The position numbers and the translations under genes are program-made. A DNA stretch of 64,000 nt, taken from positions 868,001-932,000 of the forward strand of contig AP025685.1 in the NCBI GenBank assembly GCA_022846635.1, written 5' to 3'. Below the pieces are notes generated by a model. That model saw only the letters and a list, made by a program, of their open reading frames with translations. It had not been told where the DNA came from and searched no databases. Shown here piece by piece: positions 37,326-44,592 of the stretch (its first letter is position 1; every line of letters begins with the position of its first letter). The DNA is from Salmonella enterica subsp. enterica serovar Choleraesuis. GTDB taxonomy: Bacteria; Pseudomonadota; Gammaproteobacteria; Enterobacterales; Enterobacteriaceae.

Positions 37326-38615
37326 TTAGCTGAACAGAGAGTAGAAGATTGCGGAGATGGCAATCAGACCCATCAGTACTACGAAGGCGTTGCTGATGTG
37401 ACCGCTGTACTTACGCATAGATGGAACTTTGTGGATAGCGTACATCGGCATCAGGAACAGAATCATCGCGATGATTGGGCCGCCCAGGGTTTCAATCATA
37501 CCCAGGATGCTTGGGTTCAGGGTCGCAACAATCCAGGTAGTAACCAGCATGAACAGCGCGGTGATTTTATTCAGACGGCTCAGTTCGATGGTTTTACCGC
37601 GGCTACGCAGTGATTTGATAACCATACCGTTAAAGCCTTCACGTGCGCCCAGGTAGTGGCCCAGGAAGGATTTAGTGATAGCGATGATGGCGATGATTGG
37701 AGCCATCCACGCGATTACCGGTGCGTTAAAGTGGTTAGCCAGGTAAGACAGGATAGAGATGTTCTGTGCTTTCGCTTCAGCCAGGTCAGCAGGAGACAGG
37801 CTCAGTACGCAGCTGAATACGAAGAACATTACGGTCAGCACCATCATGATGTGAGCGAATGCCAGGATTTTAGAACATTTTTTCTCAGCGTCTGCACCGT
37901 ACTCTTCGCGTTTAGCAACGGCGAAAGAGGAGATGATTGGCGAGTGGTTAAAGGAGAACACCATTACCGGGATTGCCAGCCACAGAGTCATCCACAGACC
38001 GCTACCGGTGGTAGAAGCGCTGCTCAGAGAAGCCGTTTCGAAGATAGCACCGGTCCAGTTAGGAATCAGGTACAGAGCCAGCAGCATCAGTACGGCAACG
38101 AACGGGAATACCAGCACGCTCATCGCTTTAACAATCATCTGCTCACCGAAGCGAACGATGGTCATCATACCAACGATAAGAATCAGAGACAGCAGCGCGC
38201 GCGGCGGAGCGGTCATGTGCAGCTGGTGGGTAATGAAGCTTTCAACAGTGTTGGTAATCGCAACGCCGTAAACCAGCAGAATTGGGTAGATAGCAAAGAA
38301 GTACAGCAGGGTAATGATTTTACCCGCGCCGATACCAAAGTGCTCTTCTACTACCTCGGTGATATCTTCACCCGGGTTTTTACCGGACAGTACGAAGCGG
38401 GTCAGGCCACGGTGAGCGAAGAAGGTCATCGGGAATGCGATGATGGCCATAATGATAAGCGGAATCAGACCGCCAACACCGGCGTTAATTGGCAGGAACA
38501 GAACGCCTGCACCGATAGCCGTACCATACAGGCCGAGCATCCACATGGTGTCGGATTTACGCCAGCCGCTTGTCTGTTGTGGGGAGGTAACAGAACCTAC
38601 TTGAGTGGTATCCAT
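37326..38615 (-). CDS. sdaC: Serine/H+ symporter SdaC
   Basis: 429 residues, as in E. coli. HAAAP-family transporter with about 11 hydrophobic segments: LGLYGTAIGAGVLFLPINAG in the first, FSFNHSPIISSFAVAKREEYG in the middle and NPSILGMIETLGGPIIAMI near the end. It imports L-serine with a proton and in E. coli is also the receptor for phage C1. First gene of the sdaCB operon. The preceding 600 bases carry a CRP-like site and a 9-bp inverted repeat at a plausible promoter. Codon use is strongly biased, suggesting high expression. Confidence 0.97.
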   Translation of the reverse strand: MDTTQVGSVTSPQQTSGWRKSDTMWMLGLYGTAIGAGVLFLPINAGVGGLIPLIIMAIIAFPMTFFAHRGLTRFVLSGKNPGEDITEVVEEHFGIGAGKIITLLYFFAIYPILLVYGVAITNTVESFITHQLHMTAPPRALLSLILIVGMMTIVRFGEQMIVKAMSVLVFPFVAVLMLLALYLIPNWTGAIFETASLSSASTTGSGLWMTLWLAIPVMVFSFNHSPIISSFAVAKREEYGADAEKKCSKILAFAHIMMVLTVMFFVFSCVLSLSPADLAEAKAQNISILSYLANHFNAPVIAWMAPIIAIIAITKSFLGHYLGAREGFNGMVIKSLRSRGKTIELSRLNKITALFMLVTTWIVATLNPSILGMIETLGGPIIAMILFLMPMYAIHKVPSMRKYSGHISNAFVVLMGLIAISAIFYSLFS

Positions 38616-38754
38616 GAATTTCTCCAGGGTTTGCCAGGTAATAATGAATAAGAGTCAATTTTGCAGGCATCCTAAAAGGAGACTTAGAAGCAAGATGAAA
38701 CTCTGTTCAACGTCAATTTCTTGTAATTTTTGCCTGAAACTATTTGCGAGCGGA

Positions 38755-38800
38755 AAGATACATTCAGCCTCCGAATGTATCAGTGATCGCGATCTCAATT
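38755..38800 (-). promoter_or_regulatory. Candidate CRP-dependent promoter of sdaC
   Basis: A near-palindromic CRP site core (AGTGATCGCGATCTCA, 38782-38797) is centred at 38789.5. On the minus strand a -10-like TATCTT is at 38760-38755. If transcription starts near 38748, the CRP centre falls at -41.5, the class II position. A 9-bp perfect inverted repeat (GATACATTC, 7-base gap, GAATGTATC; 38757-38781) covers the space between. E. coli sdaC is known to respond to CRP; the exact promoter here is inferred. Confidence 0.5.
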
Positions 38801-39163
38801 GCCTTATTATGCTGCAACGGCAAAACCTGATGGTTTTTTGGTCTGTTAGATGAAAATTTGTAAAATAATTGTTTTTAAATAGTTGATTTTGCGGAATGGG
38901 AAATTGGCAGGACGATAGGAATAAACCGCCATTTTAAAAACTTATTTAGAAAATTCGAATTAGGTCGCAATGTTGTCGAATAATTCCGCTCGTTTTGGTT
39001 AATTTCTCCACTTTTTCGGCATTCGTCATAGGCATAGAGAAAGTATGGTTAAAGTGTGTCTTGTTTCATTTTGACAACATCTGAATCTGGGGCGGCCACG
39101 GATAGAAGATCAAAATTGTGATCTGGCGCAGGCGGCATTTTGCCGGAGATATGCCCAAAAAAA
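38801..39163. other. AT-rich sdaC upstream interval without recognisable gene
   Basis: This stretch is rich in A and T and has no supported reading frame on either strand. It may hold further regulator sites for sdaC (Lrp is an E. coli regulator), but I could not assign any. A lone TTGACA at 39071-39076 on the plus strand has no matching -10. Confidence 0.5.
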
Positions 39164-39193
39164 TAAAAAAAGGCAGGTTTTGAACCTGCCTTT
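39164..39193 (-). terminator. Intrinsic terminator after ppnN
   Basis: 11-bp stem AAAGGCAGGTT/AACCTGCCTTT, 3-base loop, then a long T-rich tail on the minus strand, 31 bases after the ppnN stop. Confidence 0.9.
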
Positions 39194-39223
39194 AAGCTGT
39201 TTCGCGAGTTTAGCGTGAGATAA

Positions 39224-40588
39224 TCAGGTACGAATTTCGTAGCAAGGAATGTAAGCGCTGCCAGGAAGTTTCATACGGTGCTGGGCGACAAAGCCCTGGA
39301 GTAACTCATCCATTCGTTTCATCAATGCCGGGTCGCCGTGCAGCCGATACGGGCCATATTTTTCGATAGCCCGAATGCCGACCTCTTTCACGTTACCGGC
39401 AACAATACCTGAGAACGCCCGGCGCAGAGCCGCTGCCAGCTTCTCAGGTGCCTGATTCGGTGACAGGTTGAGGTTCGCCATATTTTCATGGGTTGGTTCA
39501 AACGGCATTTGCAGTTCAGGGTCGATACGGATTGACCAGTTAAAACCATATGAGTCGCCGGTTTCTCGGCGGTTCTCTTTCACCAGTGGCATCGCTTTTT
39601 TCATGACCTGCGCCACTTCAACCGGGTCATCGATAATTATCTGGTAATGGCGGCGCGCGCCTTCACCCAGGGTATGGACAATAAAATCATCCAGAACCCG
39701 GAAATAATCAGCGCTCTCTTTCGGGCCGGTAAGAATCAGCGGCAAGACCTGATCGTGGTTATGAGGATTCATCAGAATACCCAACAGGTAGAGCAACTCT
39801 TCTGCGGTACCCACGCCGCCTGGGAAGATGATTATCCCGTGGCCGATACGTACAAAGGCCTCAAGGCGCTTCTCGATATCCGGCATGATAATCAGCTCAT
39901 TGACCAGCGGGTTTGGCGGCTCTGCGGCGATAATCGAAGGTTCGGTCATACCGATAAAGCGGCTATCTTTGTAACGCTGCTGAGCGTGGCCTACGGCGGC
40001 CCCCTTCATGGGCGCTTCCATGGCGCCAGGGCCACAGCCGGTACAAATATTCAGTTCACGCAGGCCAAGCTGATTACCGACCCGGCGGGCATACAGATAT
40101 TCGTTTTCGTTAATGGAGTGCCCGCCCCAGCACACGACCAGGTTTGGAGCCTCTCCTACGTGCAGCGCCCGGGCGTTGCGAAGGATAGAGAAAACCAGGT
40201 TAGTAATGTGAATGGAGTTTTCCAGGTTAAGAGCATGCAGGCGACCGGCGATGTTTATCTGCCCATCGACGAACAAAATATCGCGCAGAACCGCAAACAG
40301 GTTTGCCTGGAGTGAGCGGATTATTTGCCCGTCGACAAAGGCTTCGGCTGGAGGGTTAATCAGCTCGAGTTTTACGCCACGTTCGCGACGCAGCACGTTA
40401 ATATCGAAGTTTTGATAGCGCGACAGCAGCTCTTTACTGCTATCGGTCTGGCTCCCGGAATTCAGTACAGCCAGTGAGCAGTTGCGGAACAGTTGGTACA
40501 GATCGCTGCTGGCGGTACGCTTTAGCATATCCACTTCCAGCTGCGAGAGCATATCCATCGAACCCAGTGGGCTTATATGTGTAATCAA
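39224..40588 (-). CDS. ppnN: Nucleotide 5'-monophosphate nucleosidase PpnN (YgdH)
   Basis: 454 residues, the E. coli length. Central LOG-type domain with [17 protein letters not shown] and the signature [19 protein letters not shown]- and C-terminal extensions (about 1-140 and 340-454) are typical of the long PpnN class. It hydrolyses purine and pyrimidine nucleoside monophosphates, preferring GMP, to base plus ribose 5-phosphate. In E. coli it is stimulated by (p)ppGpp, a link to RelA encoded 8 kb away. GGAGTTCAC precedes the start. It is a single gene with its own terminator. Confidence 0.96.
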   Translation of the reverse strand: MITHISPLGSMDMLSQLEVDMLKRTASSDLYQLFRNCSLAVLNSGSQTDSSKELLSRYQNFDINVLRRERGVKLELINPPAEAFVDGQIIRSLQANLFAVLRDILFVDGQINIAGRLHALNLENSIHITNLVFSILRNARALHVGEAPNLVVCWGGHSINENEYLYARRVGNQLGLRELNICTGCGPGAMEAPMKGAAVGHAQQRYKDSRFIGMTEPSIIAAEPPNPLVNELIIMPDIEKRLEAFVRIGHGIIIFPGGVGTAEELLYLLGILMNPHNHDQVLPLILTGPKESADYFRVLDDFIVHTLGEGARRHYQIIIDDPVEVAQVMKKAMPLVKENRRETGDSYGFNWSIRIDPELQMPFEPTHENMANLNLSPNQAPEKLAAALRRAFSGIVAGNVKEVGIRAIEKYGPYRLHGDPALMKRMDELLQGFVAQHRMKLPGSAYIPCYEIRT

Positions 40589-40700
40589 GTGAACTCCTTA
40601 CAAGCGTTTAACGCGAATCCCTGAAATTACAATAGCCCTGAGCTGGGGAAATTAACAACCCTTAAGACATTAAAGCCATGTGCTTAAGGGTTTCGCTTTG

Positions 40701-41546
40701 TTACTGACGGGCGAGACGGGCGAGGGCAGGTTGGAAGTTGTAGTTGCTGCGCCATGGGTTAATGTCCAGGCCGCCGCGTCGGGTATAGCGAGCGTAGACG
40801 CTTAGTTGTTCCGGCTGGCAGAAGCGCTGGATATCATTAAAGATGCGCTCGACGCACTGCTCGTGGAATTCATTGTGGTGGCGGAATGAAACCAGATAGC
40901 GCAGCAGCTTTTCACGGTCGATTGCCGGGCCGCGATAATTAATCTGCACCGAGCCCCAATCTGGCTGATGGGTAATCAGGCAGTTTGATTTCAACAGGTG
41001 GCTGACCAGCGTCTCTTCAACTACCGGCCCGCAGGCGGCATTTTCCAGATAGTCGGCATGAAACTCATAGTTATCAATAGTCACCGGCTGGTCGTCGATA
41101 CATTCGCCTGACAGAGTCGCGATGGCTTCGCCGGTAAAAGCGCTTAATGGGATAACTTTAACGGTGACGTCACCTTGTGCGCAGGCGCTGAGATCGCGCA
41201 CCAGCGTTTGCTCAACCTCTTCAAGGCTGGCGAATTGAGTCTGGTTGAAGCCATTCAGGTACAGTTTGAAGCTTTTAGACTCAATGAGATTTACGCTATC
41301 GGCATTTATCTGCACATGCCCGACAGCCACCTGTGGGAGACCGCGTGAGTTCAGCCATGAGAGCTCGTAAAGCGTCCAGATATCGCCGCCGTGAAAAGGC
41401 AGGCTTACGGCTTTTAGCCCCAGCGGATCGCGATTAAGGCTACGGGGTACGGCCTGAAGTAATGCCGCATCGTAGTTATCCTGGTATTCGGTGGTTTTAC
41501 CCAAGGTCAGTCCGGAGAGAGACTGATGTTGTTCGTAAGAGGACAT
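40701..41546 (-). CDS. queF: NADPH-dependent 7-cyano-7-deazaguanine reductase QueF
   Basis: 281 residues from the ATG at 41546 (MSSYEQHQS) with GGGAGGGAC upstream; E. coli QueF has 282. The frame extends to 41618 without similarity. Bimodular tunnel-fold enzyme that reduces the nitrile of preQ0 to preQ1 in queuosine synthesis. [15 protein letters not shown] is the QueF motif binding NADPH, and the nucleophilic cysteine lies in [33 protein letters not shown] ends the protein. It is divergent from syd, with 64 bases between. The earlier steps (queD, queE) are encoded about 15 kb downstream. Confidence 0.96.
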   Translation of the reverse strand: MSSYEQHQSLSGLTLGKTTEYQDNYDAALLQAVPRSLNRDPLGLKAVSLPFHGGDIWTLYELSWLNSRGLPQVAVGHVQINADSVNLIESKSFKLYLNGFNQTQFASLEEVEQTLVRDLSACAQGDVTVKVIPLSAFTGEAIATLSGECIDDQPVTIDNYEFHADYLENAACGPVVEETLVSHLLKSNCLITHQPDWGSVQINYRGPAIDREKLLRYLVSFRHHNEFHEQCVERIFNDIQRFCQPEQLSVYARYTRRGGLDINPWRSNYNFQPALARLARQ

Positions 41547-41610
41547 GTGTCCCTCCCGCAAAGTAAGTACAATGGGCGACAGTGTAACCCGTCCCCCGGA
41601 GAGAATAAAA

Positions 41611-42156
41611 TTGACCACCGTACCGCAGGCACTACAGGGATTTACCGATAGCTATTGCGACTTATGGCGTAGCCAGCGTGCCAGCCAGCCGGCTAGCACC
41701 GATCTTTTTGGCATTCCTTCCCCCTGTATTGTTGAATCGAACGATGAACAGGTATTCTGGCTGCCCGAGCCGTTTCGCCCGGCACAGGACTTATCGGCGG
41801 TTGAGCGGGCGATGGATATCACTCTGCGCCCTGAGGCGCATCAGTTCTATGCCACGCAGTTTGCCGGAGACATGGAAGCCCGCCACGGTGAATTAGCGAT
41901 GACGTTGTTACAAACCTGGAGCGCCGATGATTTTGAACGGGTGCAGCAGAACCTGATTGGTCATCTGGTGACTCAACGCCGCCTGCGGCTATCGCCTACG
42001 GTTTTTATCGCAACCCTGGAGTCCGATTTGGAGGTTGTCTCGCTGTGTAACTTGACAGGAGAGGTCGTCCTTGAAAAACTTGGAGCCCCATCACGCACCA
42101 CGTTAGCTCCTAATCTTCAGGAATTTCTCAGTTCGCTCATCCCCGTGGTTAGATAA
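41611..42156 (+). CDS. syd: SecY-interacting protein Syd
   Basis: 181 residues if translation starts at TTG 41611 ([12 protein letters not shown]), matching E. coli Syd in length. GGAGAG lies 7 bases upstream, which decided the start. An ATG at 41572 would add 13 residues running through the queF-syd promoter gap. Syd is a cytosolic protein that binds SecY, helps proofread translocon assembly and has a concave acidic surface. Conserved stretches are [21 protein letters not shown] and [14 protein letters not shown]. The UvrY-type box for csrB begins 11 bases after its stop. Confidence 0.93.
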   Translation: MTTVPQALQGFTDSYCDLWRSQRASQPASTDLFGIPSPCIVESNDEQVFWLPEPFRPAQDLSAVERAMDITLRPEAHQFYATQFAGDMEARHGELAMTLLQTWSADDFERVQQNLIGHLVTQRRLRLSPTVFIATLESDLEVVSLCNLTGEVVLEKLGAPSRTTLAPNLQEFLSSLIPVVR

Positions 42157-42166
42157 CCGATGTGTT

Positions 42167-42184
42167 TGTGAGACATCTCTTACA
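42167..42184 (+). promoter_or_regulatory. UvrY (GacA-type) binding box upstream of csrB
   Basis: TGTGAGACATCTCTTACA is an 18-bp near-perfect match to the TGTAAG-N6-CTTACA box of UvrY/GacA response regulators (one mismatch). It is centred about 182 bases before the csrB +1. E. coli csrB is activated by UvrY from a far-upstream site at a similar distance. Confidence 0.8.
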
Positions 42185-42357
42185 AAGATGTGAGACATTC
42201 GGGTAAGTCGCTGCCAGCCTGATAATACAGAATTTTATCTGTTTTCATTAATATCAATGAGTTGAGCTGTTTTTTGTTACTTTCGAATGAAAGTTCTGAT
42301 TGTTGAACAACCGATTTTAACTTGTAACAGAATGAGAAATAAGCGAAGCTTATCCCC

Positions 42358-42726
42358 GTCAACAAGGAGTGACACGGCAAGGACACATCAGGATGATGAG
42401 CTGAGCCGAAGGACACACCAGGATGGTGCAGCAAGGACAGGCTTCAGGATGAAGCGAGGATTGCGCAGGATGGCGCCAGGGACACCTCCAGGATGGAGAA
42501 TGAGAGTCGGAGAGGATAACCGACGGGTCAGGATGACTACAGGATGAAGTGTCAGGAAGACACAGGACAACATCAGGATGATGTTTGCAGGATGCATGTG
42601 ACACATGGAGTGTCTGGTCAGGAGACCGTGGAAAAGTTGTCAGGGATGAGCAGGGAGCATTGAAGGTAGCGGGATTTGCTGCAAAACGAACCGGGAGCAC
42701 TGTGTATGCAGTGCTCCCTTTTTTTA
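42358..42726 (+). ncRNA. csrB: CsrA-sequestering small RNA CsrB
   Basis: About 368 bases beginning GTCAACAAGGAG and ending in a terminator with a 10-bp stem (GGGAGCACTG/CAGTGCTCCC) and T run. I count about 27 GGA trinucleotides, many as CAGGAtg in hairpin loops (for example ATCAGGATGAT, ACCAGGATGGT, CTTCAGGATGAAG, CTCCAGGATGGAG). Each is a potential CsrA site. Position between syd and yqcC, length and terminator match E. coli CsrB. It titrates the carbon-storage regulator CsrA and is under BarA-UvrY control; barA lies 2 kb downstream. No supported protein is encoded here on either strand. Confidence 0.96.
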
Positions 42727-42737
42727 TGCCCTTCTTA

Positions 42738-42799
42738 AATATAATCAAAAGCGCAGGGCGTAAGCTTTAATATAATCAAAAGCGCAGGGCGTAAGCTTT
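42738..42799. repeat. 31-bp perfect tandem duplication after csrB
   Basis: Two adjacent identical 31-bp units, 42738-42768 and 42769-42799. Each contains TATAATCAAAAGCGCAGGGC and ends in GTAAGCTTT. They begin 12 bases after the csrB terminator. No coding role is apparent. Confidence 0.9.
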
Positions 42800-42921
42800 G
42801 CCGATACTTATCGCCATAAATACCGCTTTCCTTCTGCCGGACGTTAACTGATTAACGGCCGTTCTGTGCATGGCAAGTTCCTTGTGAGATATGAGGACTT
42901 TTTCTCCCGGCCGGATGGAAA

Positions 42922-42930
42922 TGGTATGCT
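42922..42930 (+). promoter_or_regulatory. Extended -10 element upstream of yqcC
   Basis: TGGTATGCT (TGn plus TATGCT) lies 44 bases before the yqcC start, with a GC-rich segment after it. It could drive yqcC-truC-yqcA; no clear -35 is seen. Confidence 0.35.
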
Positions 42931-42973
42931 GCGCCCCTGCTGAGAATCATAGTTAATGAGTAATGAGGACGTT

Positions 42974-43306
42974 ATGACTACTCCTTTATCGGTGTCTGCA
43001 CAGCTGGCGCGGGTTGAAATGGTGCTGCGCACCCACGGTTTGTGGCAAGAGAACGCGCCGGCCCCGGAAGCATGGTCAAGCGACCAGCCCTTTTTTATGA
43101 ACACCATGGAGCCCTGTGAGTGGTTGCAATGGGTACTGATTCCTCGTCTGAACGAGATGCTGGAGGCGGATGCACCGCTTCCCGATAGTTTTGCCGTTGC
43201 TCCCTATTACGAAGTAGCTCTGGTGGCCGAACATCCCGGGCGCGAAGCGCTGATACTTGAACTGCAACGCCTGGACTCGCTATTTGGCGGGGCCGAAGAT
43301 GCTTGA
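42974..43306 (+). CDS. yqcC: DUF446 protein YqcC
   Basis: 110 residues from the ATG at 42974, preceded by TGAGGACG; an ATG at 42956 would add six residues. E. coli YqcC has 109. The conserved core is QPFFMNTMEPCEWLQWVLIPR, with FAVAPYYEVAL toward the C-terminus. It is a small helical protein of unknown function. Its stop overlaps the truC start by 8 bases, and this pairing is conserved across enterics. Note: the core as cited spans about residues 38-58. Confidence 0.92.
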   Translation: MTTPLSVSAQLARVEMVLRTHGLWQENAPAPEAWSSDQPFFMNTMEPCEWLQWVLIPRLNEMLEADAPLPDSFAVAPYYEVALVAEHPGREALILELQRLDSLFGGAEDA

Positions 43307-44090
43307 GATTCTCTACCAGGATGAATGGCTGGTTGCGGTAAATAAACCTTCTGGCTGGCTGGTTCATCGCAGCTGGCTGGACAGAGACGAAAAAGTGGTG
43401 GTAATGCAAACCGTACGCGACCAGATTGGTCAGCACGTATTTACCGTACACCGTCTTGACCGGCCAACCTCTGGCGTGTTGCTGATGGGGTTATCCAGTG
43501 AAGTCGGTCGTTTGTTGTCTCAGCAGTTCGAAACCCATCAGATTCAGAAGCGTTACCACGCGATTACCCGCGGCTGGCTAACGGATGAGGCGTTGTTAGA
43601 CTATCCACTGGTCGAAGAGCTGGACAAAATAGCCGATAAATACGCCACTCAGGAGCGTGAGCCTCAGCCAGCGGTGACTTATTATCGAGGAGTCGCCACC
43701 TGTGAGATGCCGGTAGCCGTGGGCCGATACTCTACCGCCCGCTACAGCCTGGTCGATTTGCTGCCGCGTACCGGGCGTAAACACCAGCTGCGCCGTCATA
43801 TGTCCCATCTGCGCCATCCGATTATTGGTGATTCCCGCCACGGCGATTTGCGCCAGAACCGTGCGGCAGCCGAAAATTTTGGCTGCCAGCATTTAATGCT
43901 ACATGCCAGCGAGCTGAGCCTGACTCATCCGGTAACCGGAGAGCCGTTAACTATCCGTGCGACGGTGGACAACGCCTGGATGCAGGCACTGTCACATTTC
44001 GGCTGGCTGGGAATAGTCCCTGAAATTGAAAGGGTTGAGTTTAGCTCCACGAATCTTCAGGATGAAGAGTCTGACCACTACAAGGAGTGA
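43299..44090 (+). CDS. truC: tRNA pseudouridine65 synthase TruC
   Basis: 263 residues from the ATG at 43299 ([11 protein letters not shown]); E. coli TruC has 260. RluA-family pseudouridine synthase modifying U65 in the T stem of some tRNAs. The catalytic Asp54 lies in [33 protein letters not shown] and [13 protein letters not shown] are the other family motifs. The start lies within the end of yqcC (8-base overlap). yqcA follows 4 bases after the stop, so the three genes form one operon. Confidence 0.96.
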   Translation: MLEILYQDEWLVAVNKPSGWLVHRSWLDRDEKVVVMQTVRDQIGQHVFTVHRLDRPTSGVLLMGLSSEVGRLLSQQFETHQIQKRYHAITRGWLTDEALLDYPLVEELDKIADKYATQEREPQPAVTYYRGVATCEMPVAVGRYSTARYSLVDLLPRTGRKHQLRRHMSHLRHPIIGDSRHGDLRQNRAAAENFGCQHLMLHASELSLTHPVTGEPLTIRATVDNAWMQALSHFGWLGIVPEIERVEFSSTNLQDEESDHYKE

Positions 44091-44094
44091 AGCC

Positions 44095-44541
44095 ATGGCG
44101 GAAGTCGGTATTTTTGTGGGTACGGTATACGGGAACTCGCTGCTGGTGGCCGAAGAGGCCCAGGCGATTCTGGGAGAGCAGGGCCATCAGGTCACGGTGT
44201 TTGAAGATCCAACAATCAGTGACTGGCAACATTTTAGCCATCACTATGTGCTGGTGATTACCTCCACAACCGGCCAGGGCGATCTACCCGACAGTATTGC
44301 TCCACTGTTCCACGCGCTGCGTGAAGTGGGTTATCAGCCGGAGCTTAAGTACGGGCTAATTGCATTAGGCGACAGTAGTTACACTCAGTTCTGCGGGGCA
44401 GGGCTACAGTTTGATGCGCTGCTTCAGGAGTTGGGGGCTACCCGCGTTGGGGATGTGCTGCAAATAGATGCTACAGAAAATCCGGAACCGGAAACTGTTG
44501 CTAACCCGTGGGTTGCCCACTGGGCAACGTTACTTAAGTAG
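44095..44541 (+). CDS. yqcA: Flavodoxin-like protein YqcA
   Basis: 148 residues from the ATG at 44095 with AAGGAGTGAAG upstream; E. coli YqcA has 149. Short-chain flavodoxin of the MioC type: FMN phosphate loop [14 protein letters not shown], then [12 protein letters not shown] and [13 protein letters not shown] for the isoalloxazine loops. The electron-transfer partner is not established. Last gene of yqcC-truC-yqcA. It converges on barA with about 50 bases between and no clear terminator. In K-12, as I recall, gud genes sit between this gene and barA. Confidence 0.94.
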   Translation: MAEVGIFVGTVYGNSLLVAEEAQAILGEQGHQVTVFEDPTISDWQHFSHHYVLVITSTTGQGDLPDSIAPLFHALREVGYQPELKYGLIALGDSSYTQFCGAGLQFDALLQELGATRVGDVLQIDATENPEPETVANPWVAHWATLLK

Positions 44542-44592
44542 TTAGTTTTGATGCAGCCGGGCGTGAATAATGTCCAGCTGCATACTCAGGTT

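Noticed and set aside
37656..38651. A 331-codon open frame on the plus strand antisense to sdaC
   Set aside because: It lies opposite a highly conserved, codon-biased transporter gene. Its translation is low in hydrophobic order and rich in His, Gln and Asn, as expected of an antisense shadow, and it has no ribosome site.
39647..40315. A 222-codon open frame antisense to ppnN
   Set aside because: Opposite a full-length conserved gene with no independent evidence.
42358..42726. Repeated AGGATG and AGGACAC units resembling a degenerate repeat array or CRISPR
   Set aside because: Spacing is irregular, units are short hairpin loops, and the whole matches CsrB in position, start and terminator.
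42359..42748. Open frames of 60-130 codons overlapping csrB on both strands
   Set aside because: The interval is CsrB; its GGA-rich, stop-poor repeats keep frames open without coding.
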